Shown: positions 52,656-61,563 of the stretch, in pieces | How the letters are laid out: every line of letters begins with the position of its first letter | Numbering within the stretch: the stretch's first letter is position 1 | Source of the DNA: Synechococcus sp. RCC307 | GTDB lineage: Bacteria; Cyanobacteriota; Cyanobacteriia; PCC-6307; Cyanobiaceae | Length of the DNA: 64,000 nucleotides | Assembly: GCA_000063525.1 (NCBI GenBank) | Contig: CT978603.1 | Span: forward strand, 1,111,105 to 1,175,104 | Reading direction: 5' to 3' | Notes under the pieces: model-generated | The model's input: the letters and a program-made list of their open reading frames with translations, nothing else | Told to the model about the DNA's origin: nothing | Database searches by the model: none | Program-made: the position numbers and the translations under genes

Positions 52656-53629
52656 CGCTGCACCAATTGCTGAACGGTCTCGACGATCTGATGGGGCTGG
52701 ATGATCGTCAGGTTTTCCAACTTGCCGTTGTAAGGCGTTGGGATGTCTTGGCTGGATAGCCGGATCGGGGGGGCATCGAGTTCATCGAAACATTGCTCTG
52801 TGATCAGAGCGATGAGCTCGGCGCCGATACCACCGGTCTTCATGCATTCCTCAACGATCACCACCCGGTGGGTCTTGGCAATGGAGCGCTTAATGGCCTC
52901 CATGTCGAAGGGCTTGAGACTGATCAAATCGATCAGTTCAGGGTCATAGCCCTGCTCCACCAGTTGCTTTACGGCCGCTTGGCAGTGGTGGCGCATGCGC
53001 GAGTAGGTGAGCAGGGTGACGTCCTTGCCCTCCCGCACCATCTCAGCTTTATCGAGCGCGAAGGTGTACTCCCCTTCCGGGAGCTCTTCGCTGAGGTTGT
53101 AGAGCAGCACGTGCTCAAAAAAGAGCACGGGATTGTTGTCGCGAATCGCGGCCTTCATCAACCCCTTGGCATTGGTGGGGGTGCTGCAAGCCACGATCTT
53201 GATACCCGGCACCGCGTGGAAATAGGCCTCGAGGCGCTGGCTGTGCTCGGCACCCAGCTGACGGCCCACACCACCGGGTCCACGCACGACCGTTGGGATC
53301 GTGAAATTGCCGCCGCTGGTGTAGCGCAGCATCCCCATGTTGTTGGAGATCTGGTTGAAGGCCAGCAGCAGAAAGCCCATGTTCATGCCTTCCACGATCG
53401 GGCGCAAACCGGTCATGGCAGCACCAACCGCCATGCCTGTGAAGCTGTTTTCCGCAATCGGGGTATCGAGCACGCGCAGCTCGCCGTATTTCTCGTAGAG
53501 ATCCTTGGTGACCTTGTAGGAACCGCCGTAATGGCCGACGTCCTCCCCCATCACACAAACATGGGCATCGCGGGCCATCTCTTCATCGATGGCTTCACGC
53601 AAGGCGTTGAACAGGAGGGTTTCAGCCAC
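52652..53629 (-). CDS. pdhB: Pyruvate dehydrogenase E1 beta subunit
   Basis: The beta chain of the thiamine diphosphate-dependent pyruvate dehydrogenase. [40 protein letters not shown] starts the conserved sequence, followed by [28 protein letters not shown] and [25 protein letters not shown] 53629 matches the family N-terminus (about 325 residues); an upstream start at 53668 would add 13. It leads the coupled run pdhB-secD-secF. Confidence 0.95.
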   Translation of the reverse strand: MAETLLFNALREAIDEEMARDAHVCVMGEDVGHYGGSYKVTKDLYEKYGELRVLDTPIAENSFTGMAVGAAMTGLRPIVEGMNMGFLLLAFNQISNNMGMLRYTSGGNFTIPTVVRGPGGVGRQLGAEHSQRLEAYFHAVPGIKIVACSTPTNAKGLMKAAIRDNNPVLFFEHVLLYNLSEELPEGEYTFALDKAEMVREGKDVTLLTYSRMRHHCQAAVKQLVEQGYDPELIDLISLKPFDMEAIKRSIAKTHRVVIVEECMKTGGIGAELIALITEQCFDELDAPPIRLSSQDIPTPYNGKLENLTIIQPHQIVETVQQLVQR

Positions 53630-53705
53630 AGGGTCAGGCGCAGGCGGCGTACCGAGCAAAGCCGGCAAGCGGCCAACTTATCAGCGCCAGGCGGGGAAAA
53701 GAGCC

Positions 53706-53801
53706 CTAGCCCCCGGCCGCAAAGGTGGCCAACAGCAGCACCGAGAGCAGCAGGCCCGGGGAGAGCAGCAAGGCCAGCAACCCCAAATCGTGGGGAGTCA
53801 T
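53706..53801 (-). CDS. 31-residue hydrophobic peptide gene
   Basis: MTPHDLGLLALLLSPGLLLS... is almost entirely one membrane helix with a short FAAGG tail. It sits between the DUF3082 gene and pdhB on the same strand, 23 bases after the former. Its size is like small photosystem subunits. I do not recognise it; it could be a chance ORF, but the clean helix and position favour a real gene. Confidence 0.5.
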   Translation of the reverse strand: MTPHDLGLLALLLSPGLLLSVLLLATFAAGG

Positions 53802-53824
53802 GGCAAGGATTCAGCTAACCCAGG

Positions 53825-54112
53825 CTAGGCAGCTGGTTTGGTCTCGTTCTGGAAGACAGCCTGGAAAAACAGCAACAGCAAACCTGCCGCAATCAAGCCA
53901 AAGCTGAACACCGCCACACAACCACTGCCGATGATGAGTGTTTTCAAGGCCGTGGCGATCGACTGGGCGAATTGCTGGCTGTACTGAGGTGGATGCAGGC
54001 TGTAGTAGTTGATCAACCTCAGGGTGATCCACACGGAGATGGCGCAGAACAACCCACTGGTGAGGCTGCCGCTGAGATAACTCAAGGGCCCTTTGCTAGT
54101 GGTTTCAGCCAT
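53825..54112 (-). CDS. DUF3082 membrane protein
   Basis: The 95-residue product from ATG 54112 ([20 protein letters not shown]...) has two membrane segments ([18 protein letters not shown] and [26 protein letters not shown]). The pattern [24 protein letters not shown] matches cyanobacterial DUF3082. Function unknown. It overlaps ispE by 8 nt. Confidence 0.85.
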
Positions 54113-55028
54113 GACGCTCCGCTGTGGACTGGCAGATCCAGTGCTCAAAGCCATTCTCCGCCAAAGCCGGTGCCAGGGCGCTCTGGGCTGCGGCGGCGGC
54201 CGGCTGATCGCGGTAGAGCGCAAACAGGCTCGGGCCCGATCCGCTCATCGCCACTTGCAGGGGATCGCCCGCTGAGGCAAGCAAAGCCAAGCCCTTTTGC
54301 ACACTGGCGTTCTCAGGTGCCACCACCTGCTGCAGGTCATTGCGCAACGGCGGTAACTGCTGCTGCTCAGCTTTGAGCCACGCCAGCAGCGGCGATTGGC
54401 GCAGGGCCTGACGCTGGCGCTCAAAGTCAGCTTCCGAGCTGAGGTAGCCCGAGCCCAGGCGCTCTTTGCAGAGGCCGTAGGCCCAAGGCGTGCTGACACT
54501 GACGTTTGGATTTTTAATCAGCAGCACAGCCGGCTTGGCAGCCACAGCAATCGCTTCAAGCCGCTCACCACGGCCAAAGCAGAGTTGCGTGCCTCCCTGC
54601 AGGCAAAACGCCACGTCAGAGCCAAGTTGTGCCGCCAAGTTGTGCAGCTCTGCAGCGCTGAGCTGCAGATCCCAATAGCGGTTGAGCAGCAACAACGCCG
54701 TTGCTCCATCACTGGATCCACCGGCCAAGCCAGCACCGATGGGAATGCGTTTGGTTAACGACAACTGCGCTGAGAGCTCTGGCCTGCCGCAATGGCGGCG
54801 TAGCGCCTCGGCGGCCTTGACGATCAAATTGCTGCCATCGACGGGCAATTGGGGATCGCTGCAAGACAAGCTCAACTCCCCGGCAGGGGCCGAATCCACC
54901 GCCAATTCATCAGCCAAATCCAGGGTCTGCATGACCATGGCCAGCTCATGAAACCCGTCGTCCCTGAGACCAAGCACCTCCAGGTGAAGGTTGATCTTCG
55001 CCGGGGCACGCAGGGACAGCGAACTCAC
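54105..55028 (-). CDS. ispE: 4-diphosphocytidyl-2-C-methyl-D-erythritol kinase
   Basis: IspE phosphorylates CDP-ME in the MEP isoprenoid pathway. The 307-residue GHMP kinase shows [27 protein letters not shown], the ATP loop [30 protein letters not shown] and the C-terminal [17 protein letters not shown] at 55028 shares a GTGA overlap with the rsmA stop and matches the family N-terminus; a longer ATG start would add 12 residues. Confidence 0.95.
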
Positions 55029-55849
55029 AGAGCCGGTTGCAGAGCAGCGGCCAACGCTACCCACTGCTGCGCTGCAATTTCCTGCGGGCGCTGCTGAGGC
55101 GTGAGGCCGGCATCAGCCAGCCACACCTCTAAGCCAACGGCTGGAGCAGCGCTGGCCAAGGTGTTACGCACCATCTTTCGGCGCGCTGAAAAGGCCAGGC
55201 GCAGCAGATGTTCAACCTGCTTGGCGACCGCCTGGGGCGGACGCTGATCGGCAGGCAGTGGATCGAGGCTGATCACCTCGGACTGCACCTTGGGCGGCGG
55301 CTGAAAGCAGCGGGGCGGAACAGGGCACACCGAGCGGCAGTGGGCCAACAGCTGCATGCGCACGCTCAGGGCACTGAAGCTGCTCTGCCCCGCTCTGGCA
55401 CTGATGCGCCGAGCCACCTCCTGCTGAACCAGCAGCACCAGCCGTTGATACGGGGGCTCAACCGGACGGTCCAAGCGACCCACCAAACGCTCCAACAGTG
55501 GGCCGGTGATGTTGTAAGGAATGTTAGCCACCACCTTGGTGGGACGGCGCTCCCCATCACCTAACTGGGGCAAAGCCAACACATCGCCACTTTGCAGTTG
55601 AAACCGGGGCTCAGCAGCAAAGCGTTGCTGCAAACCCGCCACCAGATCCCGATCCAACTCCACCGCTTGCACCGAGGCAGCTGGGCTGGCGAGCAGTTGC
55701 GCCGTGAGGGCTCCGCGCCCAGGCCCCACCTCCAGCACATGGTCATCGGGCTGCAGCGCTGCAGCCGCCACGATCCGCTGCAGAACGCTCTCATCCTTGA
55801 GCCAGTGCTGGCCGAAGCGTTTGCGCGCGTGATGTCCAGAAAAGGCCAT
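55025..55849 (-). CDS. rsmA: 16S rRNA (adenine1518/1519-N6) dimethyltransferase
   Basis: RsmA/KsgA dimethylates two adenines near the 3' end of 16S rRNA, late in 30S assembly. The 274-residue protein has [16 protein letters not shown] motif [23 protein letters not shown] and the adenine-binding [11 protein letters not shown]. It overlaps ispE by 4 nt. Confidence 0.95.
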
Positions 55850-55864
55850 GACTCCAACTGTGCA

Positions 55865-56209
55865 TCAGCCCAGATGCTCCAAAGGAAACCAGCGCACCTG
55901 GCCCTCCCCATCCACCAGCGCTAAGTGGGCCTCAATGCTGTGGAAGGCGTAGCTCGGATGGGCCGCAAGCCAACAGCGCAGCGCCCTGGCCAGCCGGCAG
56001 CGCTTGCGGGGTCCGCAGGCCAGTAGCCCGCCGTGATCAAGGCCCCAGCGCCGCCTGGCCTTCACTTCCACCAGCAGCAGCCGCTGGGGTTTGGCCAGCA
56101 CCAGATCCAACTCACCCCAACGGCAGCACCAGTTGCAATCCAGCAGACGCCAATGGCGGCGGCAGAGCAACACAGCCACCTGGGCCTCCGCCTCGGCGCC
56201 CCATGCCAT
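55865..56209 (-). CDS. YraN/UPF0102 endonuclease-fold protein
   Basis: A 114-residue protein with the PD-(D/E)xK-like pattern of UPF0102: [27 protein letters not shown], preceded by a helix with [18 protein letters not shown]. The acidic residues and Lys of the nuclease motif (E-x-D ... E-V-K) are retained. Biological function of the family is unclear. ATG 56209 is the favoured start. Confidence 0.85.
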   Translation of the reverse strand: MAWGAEAEAQVAVLLCRRHWRLLDCNWCCRWGELDLVLAKPQRLLLVEVKARRRWGLDHGGLLACGPRKRCRLARALRCWLAAHPSYAFHSIEAHLALVDGEGQVRWFPLEHLG

Positions 56210-56281
56210 GACGACCGCCAGCAGGAGCACTCAGGATTCCCCGACAGCGGCCCTAGGCTTTTGGCCGACCGGTTCAACGTG

Positions 56282-56749
56282 ATGCTGCGACGGCTGCTAG
56301 CCCTGCTTTGGCTCCTGCTCCTGCCTGTTCTCCCGGCCGATGCGGCCATGGACTACGCCAAGCAAGTGCTCATTGGCGCTGATTTTTCCAGTCGGGATCT
56401 CAAGGGCGTCACCTTCAACCTCACCAACCTGCGCGAAGCCGATCTATCGGGCTCTGATCTCCGCGCCGCCAGCTTGTTCGGCGCCAAGCTTCAAGACGCC
56501 AATCTCTCTGGCAGCGATCTGCGCGAAGCCACGCTGGATTCAGCAGTCTTCAACGGCACCGATCTCAGTGATGCCCGCCTTGAAGGCGCCTTTGCTTTCA
56601 ACACCCGCTTCAGTGGTGTCACGATCACCGGTGCTGATTTCAGCGATGTGCCCCTGCGAGGTGATGCCCTCAGCACCCTGTGTGCCGTGGCCGAAGGCAC
56701 CAACTCGGTGACAGGTCGCGACACCCGGGACACCCTGGGCTGCCCTTGA
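56282..56749 (+). CDS. Secreted pentapeptide-repeat protein
   Basis: The 155-residue protein has a signal peptide ([18 protein letters not shown]) and about 15 pentapeptide repeats of the A(D/N)Lxx form ([28 protein letters not shown]). Two Cys-containing C-terminal turns follow (LCAVAEGTN ... LGCP). It probably folds into a right-handed beta-helix in the thylakoid lumen or periplasm. A GTG one codon upstream (56279) is an alternative start. Confidence 0.85.
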   Translation: MLRRLLALLWLLLLPVLPADAAMDYAKQVLIGADFSSRDLKGVTFNLTNLREADLSGSDLRAASLFGAKLQDANLSGSDLREATLDSAVFNGTDLSDARLEGAFAFNTRFSGVTITGADFSDVPLRGDALSTLCAVAEGTNSVTGRDTRDTLGCP

Positions 56750-56755
56750 GCTGCC

Positions 56756-57112
56756 ATGAGCTTTGATCCCCGCAGCTTGGAGCGTCTCCAGGAACTGGGT
56801 CGCCAACTCCCCAAGCCCCTGGAGGCACCAACGCCCCAAGCCCAGACGAAGCCTCAGCGGCAACACCGGGTTGAGATCGAAGAGGACCCGGAAGAACTCT
56901 TTCGCCAATTGATGCAGGTGAGCCCCGACGGCACGGTGCCTGAGCACCTGATGGCCAGGCTGCGGCAGCTCGAAGCTCAGCGGAAACGAGCACCCCAGGG
57001 AGCGAACGCCAAACGAACATCAGCCAACAAGGGCACGAGCAGCGATCCCAACCAAGACGATTCGCTCTACAGCGAGTTTGAACAGATGCTGCTGGAAGAG
57101 GACGACGCTTAG
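56756..57112 (+). CDS. Hydrophilic protein of unknown function
   Basis: A 118-residue acidic, charged protein (MSFDPRSLERLQELGRQLPKP...). A helical N-terminus, PEELFRQLMQVSPDGTVPEHLMARLRQLEAQ and a low-complexity linker lead to an acidic EFEQMLLEEDDA tail. Lies 6 bases after the pentapeptide-repeat gene, so probably cotranscribed. No family recognised. Confidence 0.75.
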   Translation: MSFDPRSLERLQELGRQLPKPLEAPTPQAQTKPQRQHRVEIEEDPEELFRQLMQVSPDGTVPEHLMARLRQLEAQRKRAPQGANAKRTSANKGTSSDPNQDDSLYSEFEQMLLEEDDA

Positions 57113-57216
57113 CTCAGGGGCAACAGCACCGGAGCGAAGCTCAGCGCCAAGCCGATCTGCCTGAGTGGGACCCCAAACAGGGTCGAGACCAGGTCAATGG
57201 CGACCGCCGAAACCAT
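57109..57216 (-). CDS. Possible 35-residue hydrophobic protein
   Basis: MVSAVAIDLVSTLFGVPLRQ... ends in SFAPVLLPLS. Two hydrophobic stretches flank PLRQ. The TAA overlaps the end of the rightward gene at 57110-57112. A weak AGTGG precedes the ATG. It fills the gap between that gene and dnaG. Chance cannot be excluded. Confidence 0.3.
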   Translation of the reverse strand: MVSAVAIDLVSTLFGVPLRQIGLALSFAPVLLPLS

Positions 57217-57254
57217 CCACTGTGAATTTCATGTAACGAGATTTTAAGCAATGG

Positions 57255-59276
57255 TTAGGCGCTTTGCCGACATCGCTGCTGATCGAGCTGTTGGAGGTAT
57301 TGGCGCTCGGTGTAATAGAGCTCTTGGAAACGCAAGGCATCGGCGTTGAGGCGTTGAAATAGCGCTTCGATGCGGGTTTCGGCATCCCCCTCGTCCTCTT
57401 TGCTCTCCAGCAACATCGCAATGCACTGCTCCAGGCTTTGCAGTCGCTGCGATCCCCAGGCCTCGAGCAGGTGGCGGCAACGGCGCAGCACGCGATGACG
57501 CTCCAAGCTCGCGGTCGTGCCGCGAAGCTGGTCGCTGGGGTTGACCAAGCCAAGCTGCTGCAGCTCGCCAGGTTCCAGCAGCGCCGTGAGCCGTTGCAGC
57601 AACGGGGAATCTTCGATTAAGAGCAGGTCTGACAACAGGCGGGGCAACTCCAAATCAGCCAACTGATCACCCGGCTCGCTGCCGCGGCTGATGTTCTCGA
57701 GTAACCCCACGCCGAGGTTGTCTTCTTCAAGGGCCGAAAGGTGGGCCCAAAGCTTGCGGTGATGGGGCAGGCCAAAGTCCTCGAGCTCCCGTTGCCGCAG
57801 CTCCTGGCGAATCGTGGCCCGCAAGCTGGGCACGTGCAGATACAGCCGCAGCAGTTGGGCTTCCGCCCGTTCCCGCAAGGAGGCATCGCCTGGCTGCTCA
57901 TGGCGACTGGAGCGGCCATGCCAGCGCTGACCTTTGACCTGCTGACGCAGGTCTTCCTCCAGCTGCAGCGCCATGCGGGCTTGACCACCAGAGAGCCGCT
58001 CAGCAACCCGCTGCAGGTAGTGACTGCGCAGGGCTGACTGGGGCAACTTCCCCAGCAGTTCCACCAGGCCTTGAACCGCGAGCTGAAATTGATCGGCCCG
58101 GCCGAGATCTTTGCCGCTCAGCACCTGCTCGATCTGCCAGTCCAGCCACAGCGGGGCGTTGTCCTGCAAGGCGAGGTAATCGGCCTGGCTGTGTTGCTTG
58201 AGGAACTCGTCGGGGTCCTTGCCCGCTGGCAGGTGCAACACCCGCAACTCCAGCTGGCCCTGCAACGCCTGCTGCTCCACCTCGCCAATGGTGCGCTGGG
58301 CGGCGCGCACCCCAGCGCCATCGGCATCGAAATTGAGGATGATCCGGCGGCTTTCACTGCAGCGGCAGAGCTGGGTGACCTGCTGAGCACTCATGGCGGT
58401 ACCCAAGGCCGCCACCGCATGGCGCACACCGGCGGCATGCAGGGCAATCACATCGAAATAGCCCTCCACCACCAGGGCACAGTCCGCCCGGCGGATGGGA
58501 TCGGCAGCTTTATCGAAGCCGTAGAGGTGTTTGCCCTTGTCAAACACCTCCGTTTCAGGGGAGTTGAGGTATTTCGGTTCGCTGCCATCGAGGCTGCGGC
58601 CGCCAAAGCCAATGATTCGACCCTGACGATCGTGGATGGGGACCATCAAGCGATGGCGGAAACGGTCGTAGAAACCATTGCCGCCTTTGCGCGGCACCAC
58701 CAAGCCGGCGGCTTCCATCAAGCTGGGATCAATGCCCTCCACCTGCTGGAGATGGCGCAACAGCCCATCCCAAGCCTCGGGGGCATAGCCCAGTTCAAAG
58801 GATTCGATCGTGCCGGCGCTCAGCCCCCGCTGCTTGCGCAAATACTCGAGCGCTGCGGCACCCTCTGGGGCCTGCAAGCGTGAACGAAACCAGCCGCTAG
58901 CTAGTGACAGCACGCGGTGCAGCTGATCACGGCGAGAGAGCTGCTGCCGCAGGCGCTCTTGCTGGTTGGCATCCAGCGTTTCAACCGGCAAGGAGTAGCG
59001 CCTGGCCAGCTCCATCACCACATCGCTGAAGCTTTGGCGCTTCAGCTCCATGAGGAACTTGAGGCTGTTGCCGCCAGCCCCACATGAGAAGCAGTAATAG
59101 AACTGCTTGGCCGGTGACACCGTCATCGACGGCGATTTGTCGTCGTGAAAGGGGCACAGGCCGACAAATTCGCGGCCCTTCTTTTTGAGCATCACGTGCT
59201 CACCGACCACATCAACGATGTCGGCCCGTTCTTTGACAGCCTCAATCGTGCGGGGATGAAGCCGAGGAACGCTCAC
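57255..59276 (-). CDS. dnaG: DNA primase
   Basis: The 673-residue primase has the CHC2 zinc-binding domain (C41-P-F-H44 ... C62-F-S-C65), the RNA polymerase core with RFRHRLMVPIHDRQGRIIGFGGRSL and the toprim motifs VEGYFDVIALHAAG and NFDADGAGVRAA. The C-terminal helicase-binding region is helical. It synthesises RNA primers at the replication fork. Confidence 0.96.
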   Translation of the reverse strand: MSVPRLHPRTIEAVKERADIVDVVGEHVMLKKKGREFVGLCPFHDDKSPSMTVSPAKQFYYCFSCGAGGNSLKFLMELKRQSFSDVVMELARRYSLPVETLDANQQERLRQQLSRRDQLHRVLSLASGWFRSRLQAPEGAAALEYLRKQRGLSAGTIESFELGYAPEAWDGLLRHLQQVEGIDPSLMEAAGLVVPRKGGNGFYDRFRHRLMVPIHDRQGRIIGFGGRSLDGSEPKYLNSPETEVFDKGKHLYGFDKAADPIRRADCALVVEGYFDVIALHAAGVRHAVAALGTAMSAQQVTQLCRCSESRRIILNFDADGAGVRAAQRTIGEVEQQALQGQLELRVLHLPAGKDPDEFLKQHSQADYLALQDNAPLWLDWQIEQVLSGKDLGRADQFQLAVQGLVELLGKLPQSALRSHYLQRVAERLSGGQARMALQLEEDLRQQVKGQRWHGRSSRHEQPGDASLRERAEAQLLRLYLHVPSLRATIRQELRQRELEDFGLPHHRKLWAHLSALEEDNLGVGLLENISRGSEPGDQLADLELPRLLSDLLLIEDSPLLQRLTALLEPGELQQLGLVNPSDQLRGTTASLERHRVLRRCRHLLEAWGSQRLQSLEQCIAMLLESKEDEGDAETRIEALFQRLNADALRFQELYYTERQYLQQLDQQRCRQSA

Positions 59277-59328
59277 GGACGCACCGAAGGGGCCTCATTC
59301 TCTAAGACAAATCGGCTAATGCCACTGT

Positions 59329-59688
59329 TCAGCTGGCAGAAAAACGCATGGCTCCCCCGCGGCTGAGGCGAAAGATCCAGGTGCCATCAGCGGAGGCCTG
59401 GAACGATGCAGGCCGCCTATTGACTTGAGCTTTGCCGCCACCGGGGATGGTTTCAATCACGCTGCGCTGCCCCGAGGGCCACTGCACGGTCAACAGCAAT
59501 TCGCCGGCTCCTTGCCAGCCCTCGATTCGACAGCGACCAGCCTCCACCCAGCGGCCGGATGTGCCATCACTCCAAGCGCATGGGCGCGATTGCTTCAAAT
59601 CCACCGCTGCGTTGCTGTTGGGCTGCTCGGCCTGAAGCGGCAGCGGCAGGGCTACGGCCAGCAGCGCTACCAGCAGCGGGAATTTCAT
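59329..59688 (-). CDS. Secreted protein of unknown function
   Basis: A 119-residue protein with a signal peptide (MKFPLLVALLAVALPLPLQAEQ) and a predicted small beta-rich domain: RPCAWSDGTSGRWVEAGRCRIEGWQGAGELLLTVQWPSGQRS. Two Cys could form a disulfide. Probably periplasmic or lumenal. No family recognised. Confidence 0.7.
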   Translation of the reverse strand: MKFPLLVALLAVALPLPLQAEQPNSNAAVDLKQSRPCAWSDGTSGRWVEAGRCRIEGWQGAGELLLTVQWPSGQRSVIETIPGGGKAQVNRRPASFQASADGTWIFRLSRGGAMRFSAS

Positions 59689-59713
59689 CTGTCCAGAGAG
59701 TTCTATTCACGAA

Positions 59714-60175
59714 CTAGCCAGAGGCGTCAGCAGCGTCAACAACGAGGCCCTGGCGGGTGAGTGGATAACTGCGCCAGCCAACACCCTCCTCGGCCGGGGG
59801 TCGCAGCAAACGCCAGCTCTGGCCTTTGGATCCAGGCAGCAACAGCAAATCAAAGGGGCTATCCACCCGAATCGGATCGTCGGGCAAGCTCCAATCAAAG
59901 CGTCCCTGCAAGTGCAGGGCTTGTTGACCTTCCACCGCTTCATGTCCCTGCTGCTCAAGCCGAATGCGGCGCAAACTGGGCTCGCCGCTGAGGGCCGGCA
60001 GTTGTAGTGCAGCAGCCAGGTCCTCTTGGGTGAACTGCACTTGCATCGCCAAGGCCTGCATCAAGATCTGCCGTGGGGGTTGCCCTGAGACGCTGCAAGC
60101 GGGCAACAGCACCAGCATCAACAACAGAGCCATTCCCACCACAAGGCGGCGCAGCACGGCGATCAACGGCAACAT
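59714..60175 (-). CDS. Lipoprotein of unknown function
   Basis: The 153-residue product from ATG 60175 has a lipoprotein signal with lipobox LPAC (lipidated Cys27). The mature domain contains LSGEPSLRRIRLEQQGHEAVEGQQALHLQGRFDWSLPDDPIRV and WRLLRPPAEEGVGWRSYPL, a beta-rich pattern. No family recognised. It is divergent from ruvA, 21 bases away, so longer upstream frames are unlikely. Confidence 0.8.
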   Translation of the reverse strand: MLPLIAVLRRLVVGMALLLMLVLLPACSVSGQPPRQILMQALAMQVQFTQEDLAAALQLPALSGEPSLRRIRLEQQGHEAVEGQQALHLQGRFDWSLPDDPIRVDSPFDLLLLPGSKGQSWRLLRPPAEEGVGWRSYPLTRQGLVVDAADASG

Positions 60176-60196
60176 GGCAGCACTTCTAGGCACAGC

Positions 60197-60823
60197 ATGA
60201 TCGGTTGGTTGCATGGAACGATCGGTGATCGCTGGCAAGAGGGCAACCGCTGCTGGCTTCTGTTGATCTGCGGGCCAGTTGGTTACGAGCTGCAGGTGAG
60301 CGAGAGCCTCTGGCGAGGCACCGCTTTGGAGAGCCCAACGACTGTCCATACCCATCTGCAGCAACGCGAGGACGGCCAACAGCTCTATGGCTTTGAAACC
60401 AAAGCCGATCGCAACCTGTTCCGCTTGTTGATCAGTGTCAATGGCGTGGGTCCGCAGGTCGCCCTGGGACTGATCTCAGGTTTGGGCGCGGTGAGCTTGC
60501 TGCAAGCAATGGCAGCAGAAGACGTCAAAGTGCTTTGCCAAGCGCCCGGCGTTGGCAAACGCACCGCCGAGCGGCTCAGCCTGGAATGGCGCTCACGGCT
60601 GCAAGAGCGCTGGCAACAGCAGGGGGGATCCACACCGCTGCGCCTGGTGGAGCCGGTGGCGGAAAGCCGGGAACTGCGCGCCACCCTGGAAGCCCTCGGC
60701 TATGGGCCAGAAGAAGTGAGCGCGGCGGTAGCCCAAGCGGGCAGCCAAGGCCTTGATCCGGAACAACCCATGGAGGAGTGGTTACGGCATTGCTTGGCGT
60801 GGCTGAGCCGTCAAGCGGGCTAG
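60197..60823 (+). CDS. ruvA: Holliday junction branch migration protein RuvA
   Basis: The 208-residue protein has the OB-fold N-terminus ([13 protein letters not shown]...[11 protein letters not shown]), the helix-hairpin-helix pair [19 protein letters not shown] and [23 protein letters not shown], and a C-terminal domain that binds RuvB. It forms a tetrameric platform on Holliday junctions. Confidence 0.96.
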   Translation: MIGWLHGTIGDRWQEGNRCWLLLICGPVGYELQVSESLWRGTALESPTTVHTHLQQREDGQQLYGFETKADRNLFRLLISVNGVGPQVALGLISGLGAVSLLQAMAAEDVKVLCQAPGVGKRTAERLSLEWRSRLQERWQQQGGSTPLRLVEPVAESRELRATLEALGYGPEEVSAAVAQAGSQGLDPEQPMEEWLRHCLAWLSRQAG

Positions 60824-60876
60824 AGAACCGCGAACGGTATGCTTTTGGATTACACGAGCTGGGTCTCCCCTCCCGC

Positions 60877-61146
60877 ATGCCCCTCAACACCGAGAAGAAA
60901 CAAGAACTGATCAACTCCCACCAGACCCACGCAACAGATACGGGGTCTGTGGAAGTGCAAGTGGCGATGCTGAGTGAGCGGATCACACAGTTGACCGGCC
61001 ACCTGCAGAGCAATAAGCACGACTACTCGTCGCGTCAGGGGCTGATGAAGATGCTGGGCCGCCGTAAGAGCCTGCTGGGCTATCTGAAGAGCCAGAGCAG
61101 CGAGCGCTACGACACGCTGATTCAAAAGCTCGGCATTCGCGGCTAA
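60877..61146 (+). CDS. rpsO: 30S ribosomal protein S15
   Basis: An 89-residue S15: [65 protein letters not shown] and [12 protein letters not shown] are textbook. The size equals the usual length. ATG 60877 is followed by MPLNTEKK; the longer open frame begins inside ruvA. Confidence 0.97.
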   Translation: MPLNTEKKQELINSHQTHATDTGSVEVQVAMLSERITQLTGHLQSNKHDYSSRQGLMKMLGRRKSLLGYLKSQSSERYDTLIQKLGIRG

Positions 61147-61155
61147 GCCGCCCCC

Positions 61156-61563
61156 ATGGCCAGCCCCAAAGAGACTGGCGGATTCGGAGCCAATAACGCC
61201 CCAGCGGTCAAACCAGCTCCCAAACAAGCCAAGCCCAAAACCACTCAAACCATCCCGCCGGTTGTCGCCAATCGCATGGCGCGGCGTGTGGCCATTTGTG
61301 CCGCCATACCAACGGCGTTGGGCATGGCCTCATTCCTGGTGAGCTACTGGCTGGTCTCCCGCCAAATCATCGACGTGCCACCAGCCCTGACGCTGCTCGT
61401 CTCAGGTGGCTTCTTTTTGTTGGGTTTGCTGGGCTTGAGCTACGGCCTGTTTTCAAGCAGCTGGCTAGAAGCGCCAGGCAGCTTCCTGGGGTTTGAGCAA
61501 ATCGGCGTCAACATCCAGCGGCTGCGCAATGGCGCAGTTGCACGTCGAAGCGAGCAGCCGTAA
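61156..61563 (+). CDS. PAM68-family photosystem assembly protein
   Basis: The 135-residue membrane protein has a Pro/Lys-rich N-terminus (~1-40), the motif [28 protein letters not shown], a second helix ([26 protein letters not shown]) and a short cytoplasmic tail. This is the PAM68 (DUF3464) layout; PAM68 relatives help insert chlorophyll into PSII core proteins. Its 3' end overlaps dnaE by 56 nt on the other strand. Confidence 0.9.
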   Translation: MASPKETGGFGANNAPAVKPAPKQAKPKTTQTIPPVVANRMARRVAICAAIPTALGMASFLVSYWLVSRQIIDVPPALTLLVSGGFFLLGLLGLSYGLFSSSWLEAPGSFLGFEQIGVNIQRLRNGAVARRSEQP

